Source: S015-6 sp964479535 (GTDB lineage Bacteria; Desulfobacterota; DSWW01). Taken from it: a stretch of DNA of 64,000 bases. The stretch lies in contig CAYZMM010000030.1 of NCBI GenBank assembly GCA_964479535.1, forward strand, positions 1 through 64,000, read 5' to 3'. How positions within the stretch are numbered: position 1 is the stretch's first letter; every line of letters starts with the position of its first letter. Shown in pieces: positions 54,211 through 60,830 of this stretch. A program made the position numbers and the translations under genes. The notes under the pieces are model-generated. The model was not told the origin of the DNA and did no database searches. It saw only the letters and a program-made list of their open reading frames with translations.

Positions 54211-54825
54211 ATGAGAGATTGCTGCGATCAAGGTTCCGAACTTGAGCTGCTGCGGGTGCGGCAGAGTGGCACACTGAAGATCGTGCTCGCGATCAATGCG
54301 GTCATGTTCCTCGTCATCGCGGCAGCAGCACTTTACGCTGGTTCTTCGGCGCTTCTGGCTGACAGTCTGGATAATCTTGGGGACGCCTTCACGTACGGAC
54401 TTAGCCTTTGGGCAGTCCATCTTGGCCTTCGTATGAAAGCTCGCGTTGCCTTCTTCAAAGGGGTTATGATTCTCTTGGCCGCGCTCGCCGTGCTAGCGCA
54501 AATCGGATACAAGCTCATAAACCCCACCGTCCCGTTGTTCGAAATAATGGGCATTTTCAGTCTGCTCGCACTGGCGGCAAATGGCGTATGCCTTGCTCTG
54601 CTATGGCAACACAAGGCCGAAGACATAAACATGTCCTCGGTATGGGAATGTTCTCGTAATGACATTGTTGCAAACATTTCCGTCTTCGTCGCGGCAGCAG
54701 GGGTTTGGGCAACAGGATCGAATTGGCCGGACCTGTTGGTTGCTTTTCTCCTTGTCGTATTTCTCCTGCGGTCAGCTAACCGAGTCCTATCATCAGCGCA
54801 TGCGGAACTTCAAAAAGCCACCTAA
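54211..54825 (+). CDS. CDF-type cation transporter (cassette gene)
   Basis: 204 residues from ATG 54211 (an in-frame ATG at 54190 lies inside attC 3). Five to six helices: VLAINAVMFLVIAAAALYAG, SSALLADSLDNLGDAFTYGL with the conserved Asp residues of the metal site, and SSVWECSRNDIVANISVFVA in the second half. It lacks the long cytosolic C-terminal domain of typical CDF exporters. The N-terminal Cys-Cys is common in this short subgroup. Likely divalent metal efflux. Confidence 0.82.
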   Translation: MRDCCDQGSELELLRVRQSGTLKIVLAINAVMFLVIAAAALYAGSSALLADSLDNLGDAFTYGLSLWAVHLGLRMKARVAFFKGVMILLAALAVLAQIGYKLINPTVPLFEIMGIFSLLALAANGVCLALLWQHKAEDINMSSVWECSRNDIVANISVFVAAAGVWATGSNWPDLLVAFLLVVFLLRSANRVLSSAHAELQKAT

Positions 54826-54904
54826 CAACAGCTTCAACACGGACCGGCTTTTCCGCTTGCGCTCCATTGCCGCCGGTGAGCTTCGTCGTTATGCGTCTTA
54901 GGAA
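54820..54904 (+). repeat. attC site 4 (about 85 bp)
   Basis: ACCTAAC begins over the transporter stop codon. The middle TTCCGCTTGCGCTCCATTGC resembles sites 1 and 2. The right box is degenerate (CTTAGGA instead of GTTAGGT). Confidence 0.65.
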
Positions 54905-54910
54905 ACCACC

Positions 54911-55036
54911 GTGACCAGACAACGAATCGAAGAGAATCAAATCTTGGTATACGCCGTGGCCTTGGCTATCGGGGCAGGGATTGGGCTGTGGCGCCCGGCC
55001 TTTGGCGCGAGCCTAGAGCCCCCGGTGTCAGGATAG
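54911..55036 (+). pseudogene. N-terminal fragment of an arsenite-permease-like protein
   Basis: From GTG 54911, 41 residues: RIEENQILVYAVALAIGAGI, GLWRPAFGASLEPPVSG. This looks like the first helix of the bile-acid/arsenite permease family (arsenic resistance protein). It ends in a stop supplied by the insertion-sequence end sequence at 55025-55043, so an insertion followed by deletion cut the gene. Confidence 0.5.
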
Positions 55037-55043
55037 TTGTCGC
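55025..55043 (+). repeat. Insertion-sequence end scar
   Basis: GTGTCAGGATAGTTGTCGC, identical to 51714-51732, with no further element sequence beyond it. Confidence 0.7.
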
Positions 55044-55065
55044 CCGGATCAAGCCGCTGCAGGTT

Positions 55066-55165
55066 GCATAACGAGCGCATGGACCCGCCCGAGCGCGCCA
55101 GGCCGTGAGCGTTACACAGGGGTTCCGATTGCGCGCTCGGCAGGTCATGCGCGGAGTCGTTCGGC
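55066..55165 (+). repeat. attC site 5 (about 100 bp)
   Basis: GCATAAC at the left, GTTCGGC at the right. Arms CGAGCGCATG...CATGCGCGGAG and GCCCGAGCGCGC...GCGCGCTCGGC are complementary over long stretches. Confidence 0.75.
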
Positions 55166-55178
55166 TACAGAAAGAGGC

Positions 55179-55619
55179 ATGAAACTTCAAATTGATCCTC
55201 CGCTCTACATGATCGGAAAGAAGACTATTTGCTGGGGATGCCAGGCCAGGATGACGGTGATCGCATTGCTTGCAACACACGTCTCTGGCGCCGAAGGACA
55301 AGTGTGTGTCCTAGGCCAAATCGAAGAGCTGTCAGAAGACGTACTCGAGTTCATCCAGACGAAAGTCCCAACGTTCCGTTTCCGGAACTCCCAAATGGGA
55401 GGGACAAGGTATTTTGCAAACACATGCCCGAAGTGCCATGTCATTTCCGGTCATTTCTTTCTACACTCGGAGCCAGGAGCTCCGTTCTTTCCAACTTCAG
55501 AGGAGGAAGCAAGATCTCTCTATATCAAAGAGATTCCGATATCGGGTTCGGTTGAAGTTGATGCGTCACCGGGAGTTGGCTTTGGCGAGTTAATCCTGGA
55601 GAATGCAAGGAGAATCTAG
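55179..55619 (+). CDS. Cassette protein with two Cys pairs, function unknown
   Basis: 146 residues starting 13 bases after attC 5. CWGCQARMTVIALLATHV and, in the middle, FANTCPKCHVISGHFFLH provide two CxxC pairs that could bind one zinc. The C-terminus (ISGSVEVDASPGVGFGELIL) is beta-rich. I do not recognise the family. Its length and position are typical of cassette genes. Confidence 0.72.
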   Translation: MKLQIDPPLYMIGKKTICWGCQARMTVIALLATHVSGAEGQVCVLGQIEELSEDVLEFIQTKVPTFRFRNSQMGGTRYFANTCPKCHVISGHFFLHSEPGAPFFPTSEEEARSLYIKEIPISGSVEVDASPGVGFGELILENARRI

Positions 55620-55746
55620 CAGAAGAAAGGGCTGGTTCGGATTGTCTCCACGCTGCGCGTTTCCAGCAACTTCGGCCCATTGCGCACCGCCGGCGAAGAT
55701 CTCAGGATTGGCTTGACAGCTACACGTTTCCGTGTAAGCATGATTG

Positions 55747-55926
55747 ATGAAGCGGCGAGAGCTTGAGAAGAGATTGCGATCACTGGGCTGGCACCTTGTT
55801 CGGCATGGCGCCCGGCACGACGTTTGGACCGATGGCGAAAAAGAGATCGCCATCCCAAGACACAGCGAGATCAACGAATACACCGCCAAGGCTATCCTGA
55901 AGGAAGCCGCAAGAGGTTCGTCATGA
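55747..55926 (+). CDS. hicA: HicA-family toxin
   Basis: 59 residues from ATG 55747. The double-stranded-RNA-binding-like fold is seen as KRRELEKRLRSLGWHLVRHG, RHDVWTDGEKEIAIPRHSEI and TAKAILKEA. The catalytic His is in VRHGARHDVW (GxxH...). It cleaves mRNA in the free state. Its stop overlaps the antitoxin start (ATGA). The 127 bases before it hold no gene or attC that I can see. Confidence 0.85.
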   Translation: MKRRELEKRLRSLGWHLVRHGARHDVWTDGEKEIAIPRHSEINEYTAKAILKEAARGSS

Positions 55927-56339
55927 GATTCGCGGGAAGGGTTTTCAAATCTGGACGGTATTGGGCTATTGAGGTCCCGATTCTGACGATTGTATCTCAA
56001 GGGCGGACGAAGAAGGAAGCCTTTGAGATGATCGCGGACGCTATCGAGACACTTGTGAACCACCCTCAGTTCAAGATCCGTGTCTTTCCAGGGAAAGGCG
56101 AGTATTTCGAGATCGGCGCCTCAGATGAATCCACTCTCACGGCCTTTCTACTCCGACGTGAGCGGACCAAGTCCGGACTGACTCTGGCCCAAGTCGCACG
56201 GAAGTTGGGTTCGAAGTCCATCAATACCTACGCTCGCTACGAGCAAGGGAGGAGTGTCCCAACGGTTCCGAAACTCAGCGAGTTGCTGTCTGCTGTGGCT
56301 CCAAGCAAGGACTTTGTTGTCATAGAAAGCCAGGCTTGA
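55923..56339 (+). CDS. hicB: HicB-family antitoxin with helix-turn-helix
   Basis: 138 residues. The N-terminal HicB fold (VFKSGRYWAIEVPILTIVSQ, GRTKKEAFEMIADAIETLV) is a degraded RNase-H-like domain that blocks HicA. The C-terminal 70 residues contain a Xre-type helix-turn-helix (SGLTLAQVARKLGSKSINTY, ARYEQGRSVPTVPKLSELL) for autorepression. Forms a unit with hicA; attC 6 follows 9 bases after the stop. Confidence 0.85.
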   Translation: MRFAGRVFKSGRYWAIEVPILTIVSQGRTKKEAFEMIADAIETLVNHPQFKIRVFPGKGEYFEIGASDESTLTAFLLRRERTKSGLTLAQVARKLGSKSINTYARYEQGRSVPTVPKLSELLSAVAPSKDFVVIESQA

Positions 56340-56348
56340 CACCTCGTG

Positions 56349-56447
56349 GCCGAACAGTCGCATGGACACCGGCCGCGCAACTCCGTGAGGTACTCGGGAA
56401 GACGCCTCTCGGAGCCGATAGCGCGTCGGGTCATGCGTCCGTTCGGC
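56349..56447 (+). repeat. attC site 6 (about 99 bp)
   Basis: GCCGAAC at the left and GTTCGGC at the right, exact complements. Inner arms GTCGCATGGAC...GTCATGCGTC. Confidence 0.8.
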
Positions 56448-56501
56448 GGGCAAGGATAGAATTCTCTTGACCGATCTGGTGGTATCACATACAATACCAA
56501 A

Positions 56502-56930
56502 GTGGGCGTCATCCAAGTAGTTATCGATACAAATGTGCTCGTGGCGGCGCTGAGGTCCAAACGGGGTGCCTCGTACCGCCTGCTCAGTCTCCTCGGGGAC
56601 CGGCGGTTCGAGATCAACGTCTCTGTCCCCTTAATCTTGGAATACGAGAAGGCCGCGCGAGCCTTGATCCGAAGAGGCGGGCTTTCGACGAGGGACATAG
56701 ACGATATTCTGGATTACATGTGTGCGGTCTCCCATCACAGGAACATCTTCTACCTATGGAGACCGTTCCTGCGAGACCCGAAGGATGACATGGTTGTGGA
56801 ATTAGCCGTTGTGGCCCAGTGCGATTTCATCATTACGTATAACAAAAGAGATTTTCATGGAAGTCAGCAGTTCGGAATCGAGGTTCTAACGCCAAAGGAG
56901 TTCCTCGAGAAGATAGGAGAGCTCAAATGA
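56502..56930 (+). CDS. PIN-domain toxin (VapC-like RNase)
   Basis: 142 residues, GTG start. IQVVIDTNVLVAALRSKRGA holds the first catalytic Asp, LILEYEKAARALI the Glu, and FLRDPKDDMVVELAVVAQCD with FIITYNKRDF the later acidic residues of the metal site. It belongs to the PIN group commonly annotated as the toxin of a type II system. The antitoxin follows with an ATGA overlap, which reverses the usual order. Confidence 0.85.
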   Translation: MGVIQVVIDTNVLVAALRSKRGASYRLLSLLGDRRFEINVSVPLILEYEKAARALIRRGGLSTRDIDDILDYMCAVSHHRNIFYLWRPFLRDPKDDMVVELAVVAQCDFIITYNKRDFHGSQQFGIEVLTPKEFLEKIGELK

Positions 56931-57163
56931 GTACTATAAGTCTGCGGCTTCCGGATTCCCTGCATGAGAGGATTCGGAAGCTTGCAAAGAAGGACAACAT
57001 CTCAATCAATCAATTCGCTGCTTCCGCTCTCGCCGAGAAGATCTCTGCTTTGGAGACCGAGGAGTATCTCAACAAGAGGGCACAACGAGGAGATCGCGAG
57101 AAATTCAAACGTGCCCTGTCAAAGGTCCCGGACGTCGAACCAGACCGACAGGATCAACTGTAG
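56927..57163 (+). CDS. Ribbon-helix-helix antitoxin
   Basis: 78 residues. TISLRLPDSLHERIRKLAKK, then NISINQFAASALAEKISALE form the ribbon-helix-helix. The C-terminal 30 residues (NKRAQRGDREKFKRALSKVP) are basic and probably disordered until bound to the PIN toxin. attC 7 follows after 11 bases. Confidence 0.83.
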   Translation: MSTISLRLPDSLHERIRKLAKKDNISINQFAASALAEKISALETEEYLNKRAQRGDREKFKRALSKVPDVEPDRQDQL

Positions 57164-57174
57164 CGAGAGGGGCT

Positions 57175-57270
57175 GCCGAACCACCGCATGGACTGCGACC
57201 GCGCCGAAGACTGAGGCCAAGGAATGGGAAGTCAGCCCAGCAGGCGCGGCGGGTCATGCGTCCGTTGGGA
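57175..57270 (+). repeat. attC site 7 (about 96 bp)
   Basis: GCCGAAC at the left and GTTGGGA at the right. Arms GACCGCGCC...GGCGCGGCGGGTC and CCGCATGGAC...GTCATGCG are shared with site 6. Confidence 0.75.
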
Positions 57271-57274
57271 GGCA

Positions 57275-57610
57275 ATGGAGAAGATGTATCCCGCTCCGCA
57301 AGTCTGGAGTGTCCTCAGGTCCGTCCTTCATGAGAAGTTTCATTTTGGGACGATCAAGGCAATAGCTGGGCACAGTGGCATCGACCTTACAGCCATGGCC
57401 CATCTTGAGCAAAGGACTGGCGGCACCTACGCCTCGAAATCTGAGATGCTAGGCTCGATTGACCGCCAAGTGGGAAAAATGGACACGGCACGCCTCAACC
57501 AATTTCTTCGCATCGCCCAGTTTGCGCTTTGGACCATGCGCTTCAGCAGTTTGCGGTTCCTTCGGAACCAGGCCCGCAACATCTTCGGGACCGTAAAGGT
57601 GACATGGAGA
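57275..57610 (+). CDS. Small helical cassette protein, 3' end fused to a remnant
   Basis: Starts 4 bases after attC 7. QVWSVLRSVLHEKFHFGTIK, AGHSGIDLTAMAHLEQR and SKSEMLGSIDRQVGKMDTAR resemble a helical cassette family (roughly 100-150 residues) of unknown function. The frame continues without a stop into antisense-like translation of the yeeE remnant, to 57943, so the natural end is unclear, and no attC is seen behind it. Probably the last cassette, damaged at its 3' end. Confidence 0.5.
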
Positions 57611-57646
57611 CGAGAGATGGGCCTGACCAGCTCACCGATCTTCTCG

Positions 57647-58016
57647 CCGCACGGCTCTCCGGCAGGGCCCGGCTCTTCCCCAAGCCGCCGGACGAGACGA
57701 TCGTCGCCTTTTCGGCGGGATCCTGGTGGGCGTCGGCGCGGTCCCGGCCGGAGGCTGCGTGATCGGAAACATCATGAGCGGCTACGCGCTGATGAGCGTG
57801 GGGACGATCCTTTTCGGGGTCGTGACGTTGCTGGCGAACTGGGCGACCACCTACTTCTATCTCATGGGGGGAGGCATCGGGTTGGCCCGAAGAGGATGAC
57901 AGGGCGCTTTCGTTCTTTGATGAGGAGGTATCTGCTCCATTGACAGGCTCTACAGCCGAATGAACCTGTTCTCGTGGATGAACCTGGAAGACTACCAGGC
58001 GGGCGTCGAGATCCTC
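57647..58016 (+). pseudogene. Broken second copy of the yeeE-porin junction
   Basis: 57647-57895 is a close copy of 45606-45852 (end of the YeeE-type gene), with small differences, including loss of one T near 57712 that breaks the frame. 57934-58016 copies 46964-47043 (a part of the AlgE-like porin: SIDRLYSRMNLFSWMNLEDY). About 1.1 kb of intervening porin sequence is absent. An old duplicate that has suffered the same type of deletion as other genes here. Confidence 0.85.
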
Positions 58017-58412
58017 TCAAGCTCCTTTCTTCTTTCTGGATAATAAGCACGGATTCTGTACTCCCACCGTGCATTCCCCGCCCTTTCGTATACGTAAGCG
58101 TTTCTTCAGCTTCCCGTAATCTTGCAGCAGGGCCTTCTTGGGTATTTGCGATACGGTTTGGAGGAGATGATCCCAAAATGGGTCTTTCCCCTCCGCCAGG
58201 GAAAAATACTTCCATCGACCCCTCTTTTTCTCTTCCACAAGCCCGGCATTCTTCAGCAACTTGAGTTGCCTCGAGACTTTGTATTGGGGCTCTTCCAGGG
58301 AATCCACGAGTTCACAGACACACACAGGCTCTCTGCTCAGGATGAGAAGATAAAGGATGCGGAGTCTCGTTTTGTCGCTCAGGGCGGCAAAGATTTTAGT
58401 GAAACGGTCCAT
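58017..58412 (-). CDS. ArsR-family metalloregulator
   Basis: 131 residues from ATG 58412. FAALSDKTRLRILYLLILSR, then REPVCVCELVDSLEEPQYKV with the CxC sensor pair, SRQLKLLKNAGLVEEKKRGR and WKYFSL as wing. The C-terminal extension has two further Cys (ECTVGVQNPC). Divergent from the porin-ttr operon, and two direct repeats lie between them, so it probably represses that operon until a metalloid such as arsenite is present. Confidence 0.88.
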   Translation of the reverse strand: MDRFTKIFAALSDKTRLRILYLLILSREPVCVCELVDSLEEPQYKVSRQLKLLKNAGLVEEKKRGRWKYFSLAEGKDPFWDHLLQTVSQIPKKALLQDYGKLKKRLRIRKGGECTVGVQNPCLLSRKKKGA

Positions 58413-58427
58413 CCTTCGATCCTATCG

Positions 58428-58458
58428 ATTCATGCTTGCATAAAATTCATGCTTGCAT
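58428..58458 (+). promoter_or_regulatory. Operator repeats in the arsR-porin intergenic region
   Basis: ATTCATGCTTGCAT occurs twice (58428-58441 and 58445-58458), followed by TATGCATACAATATAAC with a TACAAT -10-like box at 58468-58473. ATGCNTGCAT within the repeats is itself near-palindromic. A likely ArsR binding region. Confidence 0.6.
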
Positions 58459-58523
58459 TATTATGCATACAATATAACAAACGGAAAACGAAAAAGCAAC
58501 ACGCACAGGAAGGAGAAAGGCCT

Positions 58524-59816
58524 ATGCGGATGAAGGGAAGAAAGGGGTCGAGAGCCATCGGGGGACTCTTCAAGGGGGCGTTGTGTCTGGTGCCGGTCCT
58601 CGCGCTCTGCCGTGCGCCGATCTATGCGGCATCGGCGCATGGCGGCGAAGAGACTCTGCTGGAGAACCTGTACAGGAAGGGGATCGTGTCCGACGAAGAG
58701 TACGAACAGCTCGCGAAGCGGGACAAGGCGGTGGACAAGGTGCTCAAGTTCCTGGAGGGGATCCAGGTCGGGACCCTGTCCTACTTCGATTACTCTGGAG
58801 GCCGGGAAAAGGACGACGAGTCCTTCAATCGCTTCATGATCACCCGCGGGTACCTCATCGTCAAGAAACAGCTGACCCCCTGGCTCGGCTTTCGGATCAC
58901 CCCGGACGTCACCCTGGATGACAAGGGGGATTTCAAGCTGCGCCTGAAGTATCTATATGCCGAATTCAGCCCCCCGAACCTGGGCTTCCTGACAGAGATG
59001 AAATCCGAGGTGGGCATGGGCCACATGCCCTGGCTCGACTTCGAAGAGCACATCAACCCGTACCGTTTGCAGGGCACCATGTTCATCGAGCGGGCCAAGA
59101 CCTTCAACTCCGCCGATCTGGGGATCAGCATCCGGGGCAATCTCTTCGGGCGGCTCGACGAGGCCTACCAGACGAACGTGAGCAAGTACTATGCGGGCCG
59201 TTACGGCAGCTGGCACGTCGGGGTGTACAACGGCGGCGGGTACCATGCATCGGAAGACAACGAGAACAAGATCCCGGAGTGGCGCCTCACGGTACGTCCC
59301 CTTCCCGATCTGATTCCCGGGCTGCAGGCGAGCTACTTCGGCCTCTACGGAGAAGGCAATGCGATCAGCGTCAGTGATTACCCCGATTACAGGGTGCATC
59401 TCGGCATGCTGAGCTATCAGAACGAGTGGATCACCTTCACCGGTCAGTACGCACTGACCTGGGGAAACAACAGCGGAAGCCTTGTGGTCCCCGGAACGGA
59501 CGAGGCCCTCCGTGGGGAGGGGTACTCCCTCTTCTTCAACACCAAGCTGCCCGTCCTCGATCGAAAGCTGAACCTCTTCGCCCGTTACGATCACTTCGAC
59601 CCGGACAGGAAGGACGTTGTGACTCCGGGCGATGACGGCTACGACCTGGTCAACGCAGGGGTGGCCTGGGAGTTCTTCCATCACTGGTACTGGCTCCTGG
59701 CCTACGAGCGGGTGATGTACGACAGGAACAACGGCGGTTTCGGAAAGGCCCCGGCTCAGGACAAGAACCTGGAAGATGACTGGAAGGTGCAGACCGTACT
59801 CCAGATGAGCTTCTGA
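58524..59816 (+). CDS. Outer-membrane porin (OprO/phosphate-selective type)
   Basis: 430 residues from ATG 58524 with AGGAGAAAGG. A signal peptide ending near IYAASA, a short helical coiled coil (EETLLENLYRKGIVSDEEYE) as in many respiratory porins, then a 16-strand-type barrel (ITRGYLIVKKQLTPWLGFRI, YLYAEFSPPNLGFLTEMKSE, VGMGHMPWLDFEEHINPYRL) and a terminal Phe (VQTVLQMSF). Full length. It is the first gene of the operon with the ttr-like genes and probably lets the anionic electron acceptor into the periplasm. Confidence 0.87.
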   Translation: MRMKGRKGSRAIGGLFKGALCLVPVLALCRAPIYAASAHGGEETLLENLYRKGIVSDEEYEQLAKRDKAVDKVLKFLEGIQVGTLSYFDYSGGREKDDESFNRFMITRGYLIVKKQLTPWLGFRITPDVTLDDKGDFKLRLKYLYAEFSPPNLGFLTEMKSEVGMGHMPWLDFEEHINPYRLQGTMFIERAKTFNSADLGISIRGNLFGRLDEAYQTNVSKYYAGRYGSWHVGVYNGGGYHASEDNENKIPEWRLTVRPLPDLIPGLQASYFGLYGEGNAISVSDYPDYRVHLGMLSYQNEWITFTGQYALTWGNNSGSLVVPGTDEALRGEGYSLFFNTKLPVLDRKLNLFARYDHFDPDRKDVVTPGDDGYDLVNAGVAWEFFHHWYWLLAYERVMYDRNNGGFGKAPAQDKNLEDDWKVQTVLQMSF

Positions 59817-59889
59817 CGGGATCGAGTTGTGCCACAGCAGGGTTTGGAAGCCGAGGAAGAACAACCACTCAACAAGGAGAAGAGAAGCC

Positions 59890-60795
59890 ATGGATCGACG
59901 TCGCTTCGTGCGAACCGGAGCCCTGCTGGGCGCCGGTGTGGCCTTGTCGGCGGGGGCCGTGATCAAGGACCGGCTGAGCCCGCCTCCGCAGGATCCCACC
60001 GGGGAGGGAACCGTACGGAAGCTCACCGGCCTGGAGAAGATCCCCCCGCGCGAAGACGAGGACGCGCTCCTCCGCATGCAGCGGGAACTCGCCCTCGCCA
60101 TGGCCAAGCCCGCGGAGAAACGGCGTTGGGTCATGGTCATCGACACGCGCAAGTGTGTTGGATGCGACGCCTGCACGATCGGCTGCGTTGCCGAGAACAA
60201 GCTTCCGCCCGGCGTGGTCTACAGGCCGGTCATCAAGGAGGAGCTCGGCGAGTTTCCCAACGTGAAGATGCGGTTCACGCCCAGGCCGTGCATGCAGTGC
60301 GACCGGCCGCCGTGTGTGACGGTCTGCCCGGTCAAGGCCACCTGGAAGCGGCCGGACGGCGTGGTGGTGATCCACTACGACAAGTGCATCGGTTGCCGCT
60401 ACTGCCTGACGGCCTGTCCGTACGGGGCGCGGACGAGCGATTTCGGGCTCTTCTACTCGAGCGGGACGGCCGACGGCGCCCCGGAAGACGGCAAAGGACC
60501 TGTCTTTGGTGCGCCGGTCCCTTACGAGAACGCCCCGAGCCATGAATACGGGAAGCGATGGAGCCGAAGCCGCCACGGCTCTCCGGTCGGCAACGCCCGC
60601 AAGTGCCATTTCTGCCTCCACCGGCTGGAGAAGGGGCAACTGCCGGTGTGCGTGACGACCTGCATCGGCCGGGCGACCTGCTTCGGGGATTCGGCCGACC
60701 CTCGAAGCCTGGTGACCGAGCTCACGACCAAGAACAATGTCCAGACCCTTCTCGCCCACAAGGGGACCGAGCCGCGGGTCTTCTACATCCTCTGA
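59890..60795 (+). CDS. ttrB: Fe-S subunit of a periplasmic molybdoenzyme (TtrB/PsrB type)
   Basis: 301 residues. A Tat signal MDRRRFVRTGALLGAGVAL, then a PsrB-like ferredoxin with four cysteine groups: DTRKCVGCDACTIGCVAENK, CMQCDRPPCVTVCPVKATWK, YDKCIGCRYCLTACPYGART, and KCHFCLHRLEKGQLPVCVTT. Four [4Fe-4S] clusters. The order B-C-A with the next genes is that of tetrathionate reductase (ttrBCA) of Salmonella. A polysulfide, arsenate or other reductase of the same family is possible. An AAGGAG site precedes it; the next gene starts 35 bases after the stop. Confidence 0.82.
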   Translation: MDRRRFVRTGALLGAGVALSAGAVIKDRLSPPPQDPTGEGTVRKLTGLEKIPPREDEDALLRMQRELALAMAKPAEKRRWVMVIDTRKCVGCDACTIGCVAENKLPPGVVYRPVIKEELGEFPNVKMRFTPRPCMQCDRPPCVTVCPVKATWKRPDGVVVIHYDKCIGCRYCLTACPYGARTSDFGLFYSSGTADGAPEDGKGPVFGAPVPYENAPSHEYGKRWSRSRHGSPVGNARKCHFCLHRLEKGQLPVCVTTCIGRATCFGDSADPRSLVTELTTKNNVQTLLAHKGTEPRVFYIL

Positions 60796-60830
60796 CACGG
60801 ACCCATTCCCAAACACAGGAGTGCGCCGCC

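Larger units (their letters stand above)
51370..57600 (+). other. Gene-cassette array without integrase (CALIN)
   Basis: At least seven sites with the layout of integron attC (an RYYYAAC-like box, an imperfect inverted repeat of 75-105 bases, a GTTRRRY-like box) alternate with short plus-strand genes: a lipoprotein fragment, an Fe-S protein, BrnT/BrnA, a CDF transporter, an arsenite-permease fragment, an unknown zinc-ribbon protein, HicA/HicB, PIN/RHH and one more small gene. No integrase is in the window. Base use varies from cassette to cassette, as expected of captured genes. Stable cassette arrays often carry toxin-antitoxin pairs, as here. Confidence 0.78.

Noticed and set aside
57224..57943. 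Single 239-residue protein across cassette and yeeE remnant
   Set aside because: The start is inside attC 7 and the second half is out-of-frame translation of the yeeE copy; only 57275 to about 57610 is plausible.
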